A stretch of DNA of 64,000 nt from Atrina japonica (GCA_030159075.1 BROG01000078.1:1083501-1147500), one strand, 5' to 3'; positions 1 to 12,408 are shown, numbered from the stretch's first letter. Notes: generated by a model not told the origin, from the sequence alone. A program made the numbers and translations.

Positions 1-189
1 CCAGCATACTATTTTCTACAAAGTCAGTACAGAGTTTCATCAACCGAAATTTTCAATTACTGAAACAAATATTTGGTTTAAATGGTGTCCGCCCAGCATA
101 TACATAAATGGAACTAAATTTATACTAATTATTACTAATAAGTTGTTCGTTTGTGTATTGGTCAAATCGGAAAATTTGTTTTTAAAAAT

Positions 190-550
190 ATTTACTCATT
201 CTCAACTTAACAGTCTATATGTATATCAGTTAAATAAGTCGACAGGGATTTAACATTATCTAATGAATTTTAATATAAGATTTCACAGTTTCAATTATTC
301 AATTTTTTAACAATAATTATCGTTATTCATGAAGTCTTGGGTCCATTTGGATTGGCAGAAATCTAGTAATAGAACCATAAAGTGATATAGAGCTAAAAAG
401 GGAGAAAACCCGTGCTGTCATTTAAAGGAAATTCTACACTGGTTTGTTTTTTCCTAGGGTGTTGATGGTTTTATCCCAGGTTGATTCTCCCTAGGGGGGA
501 TTCTATACTATGCCCATTTTCCCGGGGTGTCTAAACCGGGCCTGTTTAGG

Positions 551-560
<10 letters not shown>
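190..560 (+). repeat. Dispersed repeat, copy 1
   Basis: Shares ordered blocks with 39600-40080: ATTCTCAACTTAA, a TGAATTTTAATA block, TTCAATTATT, a GTGCTGTCATTT block, GGAAATTCTA and TTTTCCTAGGG. Divergent and interrupted, but collinear. Family unknown. Confidence 0.5.

Positions 561-591
<31 letters not shown>
554..591. repeat. (AT)n microsatellite
   Basis: Pure AT dinucleotide run. Confidence 0.95.
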
Positions 592-592
<1 letters not shown>

Positions 593-599
593 TCTTAAA

Positions 600-2127
600 T
601 GACATTAAGTATTAACCGTTCTTCAATTCTTTATTTATTTAGTCAGAATTAAACTTGAGTACAGAGCATATAATCAAAGGAAAAAAAACATTGAAAAAAG
701 CAATTATAATTCAGAATATCCTAAGGCTGAAGAAAATGTTCATCATCATCATCATCATCATCTTTTATAGTAGTACTGGCGATGGTGGTAATAGTAGAAG
801 CCGCTGTTGTTGTCGTGGTGAAGGTTATTCAGTTGCTTTAGTTCAGTAGTGGCGATATAAATAATACTAATAGTAGTACATGTTGTATTAGTAATAATAG
901 CAGTATATAAACTATATTTTCTGGGAAAAAACATCTGAATTTTGTAATTAAGGCCTAGGCTATTTCAACGTATTGAATCCTAAAACCAAAAGCTGGGAAT
1001 TACATTTCCTTTCGTGTGCGATTCAAACTTTGTTGTTGATTTTAAATGACCGAGTTTAGAAAACAACAAAGAATTACTGTGATCTGGAATGCAGCTGAAT
1101 TATATTAATCTACGCGCACCTGTTCTCGAATTTAAACATTAAAAGTTAAACTTATTATCAACCGATGACGTCACCCAATGACACTGTAAGTACTCTAAAA
1201 TTGAACAAACGGTAACATCAAAGCCGAATAAATGATTGATACATTATAGCTTGACTCATTACAAATGCCTGATTAAGTACTAAAACGAAAATAAATGTTA
1301 AAGTAATGTCAACAGGTAATATATTGCTATAAAAACGTAGAAGAATGTAGAGCCCGATTTGATGAAACTTAATTGCAAATGAGATTTCCCTATAATTAAG
1401 ATTTTATTTATCGATCGCGAGTCATCTAAAACTGTTGAGAATTGCCAGCTTACAATTTATTAAAGGTCTTGGTGGTTTAATCTGAACCTTGATTTCAATT
1501 CATTTTAGTTTCAGATGGCTGGATAATTTGATTGACAAGTCTAAAGAAATCTTTATAAATCCGCTCGTTAAATCGACGAATACAGAAGAAACACGCTTAA
1601 TACGAATCAGACAGCGGAGCTCAAATAATCGAGCGTCGGGCCTGAGTAAAAGCTGTATCGGAACTCCACTAAATTGCTTTAAAAAAATGTTTGTTATTTT
1701 ACATCCAGTCAAGAACTTTTCTAATCTATTATTTATTTGTTGATTTCACCAGCTTTGGGCGAAGAGTCTACTAAATGTTACCTATGCTATGACGCCAATG
1801 GAGTGAGGGTTTCTTTTACGTGTAATGCCTACCGTGGCATGGTACCTTAGTTTGAAGTTTGAACCGAGAGATCTGCAACTTTCACTTCCCATACCAAGTA
1901 CTTGGCGAAAAAAAAACTATCAGTCACTGCAATTTTGTATGGTACCGGAGATCAAACCCAAGACCTTCCGCATGAGAATCGCTGAACGCTCTTCCACTAG
2001 ATCTATACGAAATTAAGACGTAAAGAACATCTACGACCTAAACCCCTGTCGTATTTTTTATGTAGGCCCTACATGTAATCGTTTCCATTGGTGCGGCTAG
2101 GATGCCTTTTTTTTCACAGTGCAGTCC
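600..2127. other. Intergenic, no gene seen
   Basis: Contains a cryptic trinucleotide-rich stretch at about 738-890 (CAT, TAG, GTG and TGT triplets). Short open frames on both strands at 1489-1743 overlap each other and show no domain. I see nothing else. Confidence 0.6.
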
Positions 2128-2199
2128 ATCGTTCCTAAAACCAAGGCCCGGAATAGCTAGGGGAAAAACATAGCGATTCCGGACCGTGGTTTTACGACC
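2128..2199. mobile_element. MITE, CATCGTCGTAAAACC type
   Basis: 72-base palindromic element. Left end CATCGTTCCTAAAACC..., right end ...GGACCGTGGTTTTACGACC. Related to copies at 27828-27906, 28239-28555 and 38969-39065. Confidence 0.6.
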
Positions 2200-2228
2200 T
2201 TGACTCTGCAGTCCAACCTGTCTATAAA

Positions 2229-2450
2229 GAGGTTTATCCATAATAAAAAATTACCAATTATGTCCGGATGACCTTCATGAAGAGGTTTATCCATAATAAA
2301 AAGTTACCAAAGGTTATGTCCGGATGACCTTCATGAAGAGGTTTATCTATAACAAAGATAAACAAAAGTTATGTTTGGATGACCTTCATAAGAGGTTTAT
2401 CTATAACAAAGATAAACAAAAGTTATGTTTGAATTACTTTTATAGACAGG
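2229..2450. repeat. Tandem array, about 54-bp unit, 4 copies
   Basis: Units start GAGGTTTATC at 2229, 2282, 2338 and 2392. Copies 1-2 and 3-4 form two subtypes (ATAATAAAAA versus ATAACAAAGATA). Confidence 0.9.
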
Positions 2451-2794
2451 TGCCCTTTATACTGAGGTAGTTTTTTTTTCCCCGAATATGACTGTATTTT
2501 CATTTATAATATTCCCCATCCGCTTACAAATTTGAAAAGTTTAACTATAAGTACAATTTTCTTTTATTGTTTACGATGCTGACGCATAATCTCTATTTGC
2601 ACTTAGTTGTAATGCAATACATTCTATGTTTAACACAAAATCCCTTGTTTATTTCTTGCTCACAGATGTTTAAGTACAAAGCCCTTATTGAAACAATTAT
2701 TAAATAACAGTTTAAATAATTAAAGCTCAGATAGTATACCTAAAAGATCACCCGACTTTAACATTTGTCAAACATACACGCATAGGGAAAAATC

Positions 2795-2848
2795 AGTGAA
2801 TAAATAAATAAACCGATAATTAAATAAATAGATAAGTAAGTAAGTAAG

Positions 2849-2879
<31 letters not shown>

Positions 2880-3060
2880 AAAAATTAAATACATTATTTA
2901 ACTAATAAATGAATGGATGAATAAGTGAATAATTAGATAAAAATTAAAGAATGAATTCAAACATGATAAAATGAATAAAGAATTGTGAAATAATTAAAAG
3001 AAATAAATGAAATAAAAGGAATAACTAAACAAATAAATAAGATAAAAAATCATAAAAATT
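2795..3060. repeat. AAAT/AAGT-rich low-complexity sequence
   Basis: Runs of AAATA and AAGTA tetranucleotides grading into degenerate A/T sequence. Confidence 0.85.
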
Positions 3061-3621
3061 TAATTTTCTAATAATGATGATCCCAATTTTAGAATGGATA
3101 TGTTTTATTTCCAGACATTTTTCACTTGCCCCTGAAACCTACATTGTTTTATTTCTGGGCTGTAACTGCGACGGTATACTCACTTTACCCGTTATCATCA
3201 TTTGAGATCCCAAGACAAGCTAATACCCATCTTATCTACACAAGCGCGAGAAAAACTAATGACCATAACACACCGCGATACATCAACACATATAAGCTGG
3301 GGAAGAAACTGTTTGTTTATGTTTACATCATTTGACGGATTTGTTCCTTTCATGTTAGATACAAACAATAATTTCCAGCAAAGAGGATTCAGAGCATGTT
3401 TATAAGTTGGTTTAGCAAATGACGTTTGTACTTGGATGAGTAAAAACCGGTTTAGTAGCGGGCAACTGCTGATGTAGACGAATTTCAAAACCGGATAAGA
3501 GCGGGTTTTTAGTGTTTGAAATGGATTGTGAAAAATCAGAATTGCTTCTATTTTAATACACCGTGAGTAAAACAAAACAAAATTCCGTTAACATTAAAAT
3601 TAAATCGAGTAAAGTCAATTA
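3061..3621. other. Intergenic, no gene seen
   Basis: A 125-codon minus-strand frame (3575-3198) overlaps plus-strand frames and has no recognisable domain or splice structure. Treated as chance. Confidence 0.55.
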
Positions 3622-4055
3622 TTAAAGGGGCATAGGCATACAAAAAAAAGTATTTAGATATCTTTTCTACTTTTATTATTTGTACTTGATGTACAAACAC
3701 AAATAAGAGCTATACACAGGCATAAAAAGTCTTATATTCCTACATATTTTGTGAAAATAAGGTCGGGTTTATGTTTATGTTGTTTAAAAAAAAAAAAAAA
3801 AAACAATCCACTCAAGAATTTTTCACTCATATCGACACCAAATGCCGGTGAAGGGCTTCAAATTTTGGTTGATGGTAGGCAATCAAATTGCGAGAATTAA
3901 TCCATTGCGAGTGAATAATTATCAAATTGGGTTTCTCAAGCGATTTTCACAAAATTATATTGGAATTGAAGAATTTTTATGCCTGTGTTTGTTATCGTAT
4001 ATCAATCTAAGTAGTGAAAAGCGATTAAAAAAACAAAAAGCTAATGCCCCTTTAA
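3622..4055. mobile_element. TTAA-flanked MITE, with SINE-tail insertion
   Basis: Bounded by TTAA on both sides. Terminal inverted repeat AGGGGCAT-(T)-AGCT with internal mirrored blocks (TTTGTGAAAATAAG left, TTTTCACAAAATTA right; ATGCCTGTGT near both ends). A fragment of the reversed SINE-B 3' tail (3813-3898) is inserted in the middle next to a poly-A run. Confidence 0.7.
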
Positions 4056-4617
4056 TCTCTATAATGTTTACACACAGTACCATGGTGATTCCCAATACAA
4101 AAATATCATATAAGCTTCAAGATACTAGGGACGTCTATTGAGCCATTTCGTACTCAACTCTTTAATTTTCATTTTCTTTAAAAGAATTAATCAAAATTCT
4201 CAAATTCGTCACATAAAGAATGTAAGCAGCGCTTTAGCCAATTCAGTTTCTTCAAAACTAATTTCCGTGAATTTGTTAACGTAAGCAGTATGTGAAACCT
4301 TTCATGACATATTCAGGGCATCGCTTTTAGCGTTTTTATCTTTTTTTTTACATTTTTTTTTTTTGGTGTTTTTGTTATACAAATATAATTCGTTATAACG
4401 ACTTCTGTTTGCTACAACACTCGCGAATCAAGTCAGCAGGAATTTAAAAATTAATCAGACATGATAAATTCTTTCATTTCTCATAAATTAAAATTTCATT
4501 GAATTATAAGTTTGTTGTTTAAAATTAAATCAGTTTAATACTTAAAAATCTAAGATCTCTCAACTATACTAACTGTGCTACTTTCTTGATCTTACTTACA
4601 CAATGTGTAAAGTCCTA
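4056..4617. other. Intergenic, nothing recognised
   Basis: AT-rich unique sequence with no convincing frame. Confidence 0.6.
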
Positions 4618-4932
4618 CGGACCGCTTGCGGTGGTATAAATTGGTAGAGTGTTCGACTCGGAAGCAGAAGGTCCTGGGTTCGATTCCCGGACTGGGTCAT
4701 ACCAAAGACCTTAAAAATGGTAGTGACCGTTCCTTCGCAAAGCGCTGGGCATACGGAGTCTTTCGAATGATACTGAAAACCGAGGTCACGTGTCGCGGAA
4801 GGCGTGGCACGTAAAAGAACCTTCCTTGCATTTGCGTCAGTCCATAGCACAGGCCAAAATTTGTAGAACTTCTATTTCAGCTGGTGAGATCTCCATATTT
4901 AATTTAAAAATTCTTGACGGGATTTAAAACAA
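4618..4932 (+). mobile_element. tRNA-derived SINE, type B (divergent)
   Basis: Pol III-like head with A-box-like TATAAATTGGTAGAG and B box GGTTCGATTCCC (about 4675-4690), then the type-B body (GGCACGTAAAAGAACC, AGGCCAAAATTTG, GAGATCTCCATAT) ending ATTCTTGACGGGATTTAAAAC. It is a repeat head, not a tRNA gene: the body follows directly and no cloverleaf acceptor stem closes. Confidence 0.75.
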
Positions 4933-5137
4933 CAATAAATTGCGCACATGTTCAAATACATTTTAACAAACTTAATTGTAGCACTTACAACAATAATTTT
5001 GAACAATGATCCCCAGCAAAATGAACCCCCCCAAACAAGATACATGTATATGTTCTCTGTATCGTAAATCAAACTTATCTTCTTAGGTTCAAGTGTAGTG
5101 TTGGTAGAGCTATAATAATTTTACATCCGCGTAAATG

Positions 5138-5139
<2 letters not shown>

Positions 5140-5226
<87 letters not shown>
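5140..5226. repeat. (GA)n microsatellite
   Basis: Pure GA run of about 87 bases. Confidence 0.98.
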
Positions 5227-5227
<1 letters not shown>

Positions 5228-5229
5228 AA

Positions 5230-6131
5230 AGTAGAAAGGCTCAGGATGTCCGTGGTACATATACAAATCCGACGAAATTATACAAACACGGATCTCTGGA
5301 AATTCAGAGCATCCCCTGTTGACCGGCCACACTAACCGTGAGTCTACAGTCAAATTCAAATGAAATAGAAGAGGACGAAATACTCATCACAATTAGTACA
5401 GACGATTGAACAACCGTTGTTGAACAGGTATTTCGAACATTTCATTTATTGAGACAGGGTATTCGCAAACAAGGATATTATACCGATCGTAAAATATAGG
5501 GTTAAGTCTAATGTCCGGAATATCTCGGAATAAAGACTATCACCTATTTACGCGACAGATGAATTACACCTACAGAATGGAAAAAATAGATAAGAGAAGA
5601 AACCGAGAAATTGTTATTCAAGAAATTTGGGTATTATATCCCGCACTTATTGTGTTTGAGGTCATTATTTTCTTGGTTCCAATTTCGACATCGTTACCGC
5701 GGACCTTAATCAAGGCTTATCGCAGTTTCAATAGTGTAGATATTGTGTGCACAACAGTTTCAATTGACCTCATGTTAAAACACTTACTGATAGGAAGACA
5801 ATCTCTATTGAAGTGAAATGGCGAGGGTGTTACTTACGTCTGTCGTTAGACCAGGTAGAAACTAAGCAAATAGCTGATGCTTGGTTTTAGCTATAGACAC
5901 GCCTGTATGGTGGCATTATCCGGTAATCCCTAGTCGCAATTTGCCTAAACTTTCTGATGCTTAATTCTCCTGTGGAATGATTTATATGTAAACTCAAACT
6001 TAAATTGAAATTTTTGCAAACTCACGTCACAATAAATATCAGATGAGTGAATGGTTGTACTCAAAGTTAAGAAAGGAGGAGGAAAAACACCTGCCGTATA
6101 CAAAATGTGAATACGGATAATTTCTACTTTT
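5230..6131. other. Intergenic, nothing firm
   Basis: A 101-codon frame at 5511-5816 has a hydrophobic middle but no homology I recognise. The rest is unremarkable. Confidence 0.5.
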
Positions 6132-6144
6132 TATTCCCCTTACT

Positions 6145-6421
6145 CTGGCTCAGTTGGTAGCGCGCTCGACTCTGGATCGTGAGGTCGTGAGTTCGAGTCC
6201 CGCCGGCGACAGGTTGGTTTCCTGTCTTTCGGATAAGACAGTAAAAACTGAAGGTCCCGTGTCACAGTAGGTGTCGGCACGTTAAAGAACCCTGTCTGTT
6301 CAATGGCCGTAAGTGCCGAGCATAGGCCAAAATTTGAAGCCATTCACCGGCATTTGGTGACGTCTCCATATGAGTGAAATATTCTTGAGTGGGACGTTAA
6401 ATAACAAAAAAACAAACAAAA
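6145..6421 (+). mobile_element. tRNA-derived SINE, type B, with target-site duplication
   Basis: Starts CTGGCTCAGTTGGTAGCGC (A box) with B box GAGTTCGAGTCCC. Body includes GGCACGTTAAAGAACC and GGCCAAAATTTGAAG, and it ends GGGACGTTAAATAAC plus an A-rich tail. Flanked by the 13-bp direct repeat TATTCCCCTTACT (6132-6144 and 6422-6434), a clear L1/RTE-type retroposition footprint. Confidence 0.92.
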
Positions 6422-6570
6422 TATTCCCCTTACTATAAACTTGACGTGCTAAGCGGAAGCTATGGAACCCGTAGTGGGATTGACAGCACTACAGTAAAAA
6501 AAAAAAAAAGCACGCCCCAAGTGATTGTCGCGTAGATAAAAAACGTGATAATCTCCTTTGGTTACTTAAA

Positions 6571-6608
6571 CCCCTTGTCACTTGTCCTTGTAAGACAGGG
6601 AGTGAAAT

Positions 6609-6650
<42 letters not shown>

Positions 6651-6896
6651 GATGCCTTCCTCGAGTGGTCCGTGTTTCCAACGGCTTTAAAGTATCACTA
6701 CACTTGTACAATCTGACGAAGGTAATCAAACTGCACATCCTAGACCGTTTAACCTCTATCTTGGAACAGAGCTCTACGGACAGGAGATAGAATCTCACCT
6801 CTGAAAATCTGCAACGACCGGGGATCGAATCAGGGGCCATCGTTTTGAAGATCTGTCCACCAAGGGATGACCTCTTTTTGTGAACTCAAAATGGCC
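6571..6896 (-). mobile_element. tRNA-derived SINE, type C
   Basis: Shares ordered blocks with 53497-53745 (CCCTTGTCACTTGTCC, ...TTTAACCTC, AGAGCTCTACGGACAGGA, ACCGGGGATCGAATCAG as reversed B box). A GT microsatellite (6617-6649) has expanded inside it. Confidence 0.65.
6617..6649. repeat. (GT)n microsatellite
   Basis: Pure GT run within a SINE. Confidence 0.95.
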
Positions 6897-6899
6897 CTT

Positions 6900-8035
6900 A
6901 CGGTATCGTTTTAAACAACATTTTATTTCGATGTTTTAGAATAAATTAAACTTGTGTGTAATTAGAAGAAAGTAGTTACATGTATGTGATACACGGTTTC
7001 CTTCATTAAAATTTGTAATGATACGATTTTGTTACGGGGGGACTGTAAGGCATCTAGAAAACATCTATTTTATATACATAACACGTTATAATTTGCATTT
7101 ATCTGTTTTTCATTGATTGACAAGTTTCCCGTAGGTCTTCTCATTTATACGCTCACAAAACTGTCAACGAAAGACATAAATGATACAACAGAACAGCAGA
7201 AATAACTTTACAACATATTTACTGTTTATTCATTGCCTGTCCGCTCTGGATTGTTCGAAATTCTGTCTGAAAAAAAAGTATCAAATAGTAAACCGAATTG
7301 AAATCGGACAGAATTTCGGCCTAGCCTCTGGACATTCAGCTTTCTTACATACATAGGCGGCCTCTCCACCCAGTATCCTACGGGATCAAAGATCCGTGCC
7401 TCCAATTAACATTAGAAAAAAAATTATAAAAAAATTACAAAAACCAGCAACAACAACTCTTTCGTAACATAACAACTATTTTTGCACAGCACTTAACCAT
7501 TTTCTTCGTTTAAAGTATACATGTGTATATCATGAAAGCATAAACAAAGGTCAAATTGCTCACTTTTGTTAATTGAAAAATTACAACCCGTGTTTGTATT
7601 TTCAGGCTGGTTATTCTGGGGTTGGGAAAATTTCCCTGACGTTTCTGTTATCACAGACGACATTGACAGAGTTGGCCGGTGTCGGCGCGTCAAATATTTC
7701 AGATCGATTATCGTTTGGTTAAGTTTATTTAGAAGTACCCTGGCTGTTTTTGTTTAAATTGCTAGTGACACAAAAATATGACCTTTTGGAAACAAAACTG
7801 GGGTGGAAATCCCTCGTTTTAATAGTTGTTCCGGGACCAAGCAGGATCCTAACCCCTTTAATCCGATATTATGGGAAACCGGAACGTGCATTCAACTATT
7901 GTCTCGGGCATGATATTGGGGTGTTTATTTATTTTATTTTTTCCCCTCAACATAATGCAATTTAGATTTTAGCCTAATGGGGAAATTTATGAATATTTGA
8001 CAAGAATTCTTAGACGTTTATTTCATACGAGAAAC
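6900..8035. other. Intergenic, nothing recognised
   Basis: No frame with a domain and no clear repeat structure. Confidence 0.55.
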
Positions 8036-8345
8036 TTAAAGGGGCATTAGCTCTGTTTATCACCCCCACCCCCCAAAAATTAGCTGTTTATTTTATACAA
8101 GAAACTTAAAGGGGCATTAGCTCTGTTTACCACCCCCACCCCCCCCAAAATTAGCTGTTTATTTTATACAAGAAACTTAAAGGGGCATTAGCTCTGTTTA
8201 CCACCCCATCCCCCCAAAAAAAAAAATTCTACTTTTACTACTTGAACTTGGCATACAATAACAAACAAAAGCAATACACAGGCCTAAAAATCTTACATTT
8301 CCTATGTATTTTGTGAAAATAAGCTCAGGTGCATTGTAGTATGCA
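8036..8345. mobile_element. TTAA-type MITE relic with triplicated end
   Basis: Three tandem copies (period 70-71) of the unit TTAAAGGGGCATTAGCTCTG plus a C-rich stretch, then the MITE interior (TTTACTACTTGAACTTGGCA, GTATTTTGTGAAAATAAG). The right terminus is missing. Confidence 0.65.
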
Positions 8346-8904
8346 AATACAAATATTAAGGGTGATTAAATCAATAAGGAACTTTCGAGTTAGCCCAGAT
8401 GACCGTTATGATCCTGTATTTATGTTCCGACGGCCATTCTACGTTTCCACATTCGCTGTTTTCAACTGAAACAAATTTGTGTTTGCAGTTTGATTCACAT
8501 TCCTGAACATTCATATATATTTTTTGAAATTCTAAAACATACAAGTTTTTTCGCTGGACAGTGTCCTAAAAAAGTAATCCCTTATTGAGACATATTAACC
8601 AATTTAAAATATCTGTTCGATAAACCGTCGACAATATTACTTCCAGGTCAGGCGCGATCCAGCAGACTCTCAGAAGGGCTCTGCCATTGGCTCAAACAGA
8701 CATGCGAGTTCCAATGGTATCGTGTCCCACGCGGACAGACTGGCACCCAATCTCTAGCCTTGGATCCTGGCTCACTGATGCTAACGCTGAGAGTATCAAA
8801 AGATTGGGCCAGGAACCCAGGATACCCAATCTCTTACACAGAGTTGTCTGCCCCTGCACTCGCGATCAATTTCTGTCGACGTCTAGAAAGAAGTCCCAAA
8901 ACAC
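8346..8904. other. Intergenic, unclassified
   Basis: Overlapping plus-strand frames at 8687-9119 have no domain. Short motif GGCACCCAATCTCT recurs partially (8744 and about 8827). Confidence 0.45.
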
Positions 8905-8913
8905 CTGGTCATG

Positions 8914-9006
8914 TAATTTCTGTGAAAACGCTGGGCAAAACCAGAGGATTAAATATGTCCCAGCTGGGACATTCTCTGGTTTTACCCAGCGTTTTCACAG
9001 AAATTG
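8914..9006. mobile_element. 93-bp palindromic MITE with 9-bp target duplication
   Basis: Arms 8915-8946 and 8974-9005 are near-perfect inverse complements (AATTTCTGTGAAAACGCTGG...). The centre contains GTCCCAGCTGGGAC. Flanked by CTGGTCATG at 8905-8913 and 9007-9015. Confidence 0.8.
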
Positions 9007-9015
9007 CTGGTCATG

Positions 9016-10918
9016 AAACCCACAGAATGAATATAAAAACCGAATTACTCAGAGTAAAGATACTTTTCACAAATTTATGTTGTATATCCATTTTTAAAAA
9101 GTATTTTCGCCTCAAATAGTATGCCACTCTATGTCTACACTAAAAATTTATACGTGAAAGCAAACAGCTTATTAAGAGCTAAATCTAGAGTATGTTTATA
9201 TTGTGCCAGAATCTGGCAAAATTCTAGACGTTGACGGAGAGTGTTCGGGAGTGCAAGGACAGACAGATTGACTGGCACCTATTCTGAGTTGGGTTCCTTT
9301 TATATCATAGTGGAAAGCACTGTCAAAAAAAACTGACGTTATGACTTTGATTTTCTAAAGTTAGTGACAAAGTTTTCAAATGTTGGCTCCAAAACAGATC
9401 AGAAACAAAACAAAATAAATTTTCTGAATAAAAAATACATACATGTATACGGTAATTTGCATATCTGAGTCTGACACAGTCGCAAACAATCAATAATCAA
9501 TTAGCGTCTGCTTATTACATTCAATTACTTAAATCATGTTGTTATTTTTATACTGTCCTGGGTGTTTATCTATTACCACGTGTCCATTGTTCAACGTAGT
9601 CGGATAGGTGTGAAAATCGCCACGGGGCAATTTTCATCTTGTATACAGGTAAACTTCGACTTCGATTTATTTGTATGAATTTTCGATGTTTTTACAGCGA
9701 TGGGACTGCCAGTTTTGTTCGACACACCGAGAAATTCGACTCATGAAAGGTCGATTCATAAATTGTGTTTTAGTAAGGATATATAATGAAATAAATCGGG
9801 ACTTTGTAAAAAGTTCGAAACAACGAGAAATTCGACTCATTGGAGTTCTACTGTACTTTATTTAAAATTAAAATATTTTTCCACTTGTCAGTCGCGTTTA
9901 TATTCGAAATCTGTCCCACTGAAACATCCCGGCATACGAATGTCGGCATGTCCGTTATCATTGGTAACACTCAGCAACCATTGACGTAATTTCATTACTA
10001 CAAGGTCTGAAAACAGAATTGTCGAAAAGTGTATCCAAATGGGAGGGGGGATCTGTATATTAACATATTTTGAGCAGCTGTCGGTGATCATGCATAATAA
10101 TCCAGTCCAACACATTTTCTCTCGTGTTTTATTATACACATATAGGATCACAATTAATTTGGATAGAAATCGTTTTGTTGGAAATAATAATTAATTCCAT
10201 AATGTAACCGTGCAGACGACTCGTTAAGGATCATATTATACGCAGACTCAAAGTCATCATTAATTAACAATACTTTTGATTACAGAAGCGTAGACGAAAA
10301 AAAATAAATGCAGATGAAAATTCCATGTTGGGTCATTCGGGCTTATTAATCAAATATATTCTTCCAAGTGAGAATTTCTGTGATATCCAACCCGAATCAA
10401 TGGTCGGGATAACTTACCTTGCGTAAATCATATGAATGCTATCCCTGTTAGTAATTTCAATGGCAATAATTACACGCATGTTATAATGTGCAGACGAGAC
10501 TAATATCGTCACGACCCTGGTTACGACAATTAGATTGAGTTTAAGCATAAAATAAAGGAATATTTGCTTTGTAGCCACCATGCGATCTGCAAAAGTTATT
10601 ACTTCTGAGCTTAGACGCCATTAAACCAAATGAAGCGATGTAAAACAATTTTACGACACAAGGCTTCAAAGATTTCTGTTGATTTTGCGGCAGCTTGTCT
10701 TGTAGAAAAATTACATTAAACGTATTCGGTTCGAATCACGAAGGATCAATGCTTAAAGTGTATTGTAAGAATGCAAATAACCAACATTACAAAAACTATG
10801 GTAATCTGTAGTTATGAGGATGTAATTAGGCAGGAAAAGAGTATGTGCCGTGAACGCGAAAATCCATTAGGAAAGAACCGCTGAACGAAAAGTTTAAGCT
10901 AAAGTTAGGAATGATGCA
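9016..10918. other. Intergenic
   Basis: 9640-9860 holds degraded ends of a pogo-type MITE (CGAGAAATTCGACTCAT appears twice, and the right end reads GGAGTTCTACTGTAC). No gene recognised. Confidence 0.5.
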
Positions 10919-10919
10919 G

Positions 10920-10941
10920 GGGGGGGGGGGGGGGGGGGGGG
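10920..10941. repeat. Poly-G tract
   Basis: About 22 consecutive G. Confidence 0.95.
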
Positions 10942-11566
10942 TTAAAAGTTGCAAACAACGGTTGGAACAAACTATATCGTTCCCAAAAGAGACACTGTCT
11001 TGTTAGATTACAATAAATGAAGTCAATATGTCATACGGCATTCAGTATGGCGAGTTATTGCCTCGAACTTAGTAGATTTGTTACATAGTTTGATTTGGTT
11101 TCATGATTTCCGTTGTTGGTTTCAAAGTTGCATTTCATTTATTTATTCATTTACTTATTCATTTATATATTAATTTATATTTATATATTTATTTATTTAT
11201 TTATTTGTGAATCAATAATGAGTAATGGCTGCTTATTCTTGGGGGGTAAATATATTGGTAAATTTTCCCACTAATTTCCCTAAAAAATCGGAAATTCACA
11301 ACCGTAAGTGATTATCACATACCATGCAACTTGTAAAGATTAAAATTTAGAATCAAGCTGAAACTCCCGACATTTTGAAAAATCACATGGAATCTAGAAG
11401 ACTGATAAGATCCAATAGTCCGCTGTGCACAATTATTGACCTAATTTTAAAAGGAAACTGGCTTAAGAAACTATCACGTGTTGAAATGTTGTAAAGTCTA
11501 ACGAATTATCTACGTGGCATGTTTGCATAAAAGTCATTATTTAAATCAAAATGCAAAATAAGTTCC
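10942..11566. other. Intergenic, low complexity in part
   Basis: ATTT/ATTC-rich stretch at about 11140-11205; otherwise nothing. Confidence 0.6.
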
Positions 11567-11873
11567 TTAAAGGGGCATTAGCTGTGATTTTTTCCAAAAA
11601 AAAAAATATTTTCCTTTTTTAACTAGTTAGATTGATCTACAAATTGCTTGAGAAACCCAGGTATGACACTTTTTCACCTGCAATTGATTTAAACCCTACT
11701 ACATGTATATGCATACCACACTGGACCTGACATTATTTTCACAAAATAAATAGGAATACATGTCTCAGAGATTTGTTGTTGTTGTTGTATTTTTACATCT
11801 AGCAGAAGCTGACTACTAAAAGTAGAAAAAAAATTGAAATAATTTTTGGTAAACACAGCTAATGTCCTTTTAA
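11567..11873. mobile_element. TTAA-flanked MITE, most complete copy
   Basis: TTAA at 11567-11570 and 11870-11873. Terminal inverted repeats AGGGGCATTAGCTGTG and its mirror CACAGCTAATGTCCTT. Confidence 0.8.
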
Positions 11874-11896
11874 ACACAATTTCAATTCTGTTATAT

Positions 11897-12002
11897 CATG
11901 TTCTCACTTTTTGATTTGTCAGGGTTTTACCAATAAGTGAGAATATTATAATTGTTCTCACTTTTTGGTAAAACTGGTGGTAGATCAAGAAGTAAGAACA
12001 TG
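11897..12002. mobile_element. Long inverted repeat (MITE-like)
   Basis: Arms of about 50 bases: CATGTTCTCACTTTTTGATT... is mirrored by ...AGATCAAGAAGTAAGAACATG, with the sub-motif TTCTCACTTTTTG appearing again in direct orientation near the centre. Terminal spacer only a few bases. Confidence 0.7.
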
Positions 12003-12408
12003 GATGATGAAAGAAAATTCACCGTATATTTATATAGAGATGGATTAGTATAGGCTTATTTAAATGGATAAATCGTACATTGTAAACCATTTAAAGATGC
12101 AATGTTCATAAACATGTGGGTGTATGTCATAAAAATTAATCCATACTTCAAAATTCTGTGACATTTTCTCTGGAACTTTTAGTTATTATGAAATGATTTA
12201 AGTTTTGTTTGCAATCCTGAAATGCATCCGTACTTTGAAATGTATACGTCCGGTTTGAAGTGATTTGTCAGAAATTGATTTTGAAGTCTGATAATTGTGT
12301 GCTCACTTTTAAATTTTGGGTTCATAAGTAAGCATGTAACGGAGTTGATTTGTGATACGGGATACGAAACCCGAACGCCGGTGGACAGTGGTCTGAGGGG
12401 TGACGAAT

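Noticed and set aside
3198..3575. 125-codon minus-strand frame
   Set aside because: Overlapping frames on the other strand, no domain, and no splice or conservation evidence.
5075..5359. Arg-Glu and Ser-Leu repeat frames
   Set aside because: They are translations of a GA microsatellite; the same applies at 18307-18635.
6145..6215. tRNA gene
   Set aside because: A and B boxes are present but no closed acceptor stem, and the sequence continues into a SINE body with target duplications. The same reasoning applies at 4618 and 25866.
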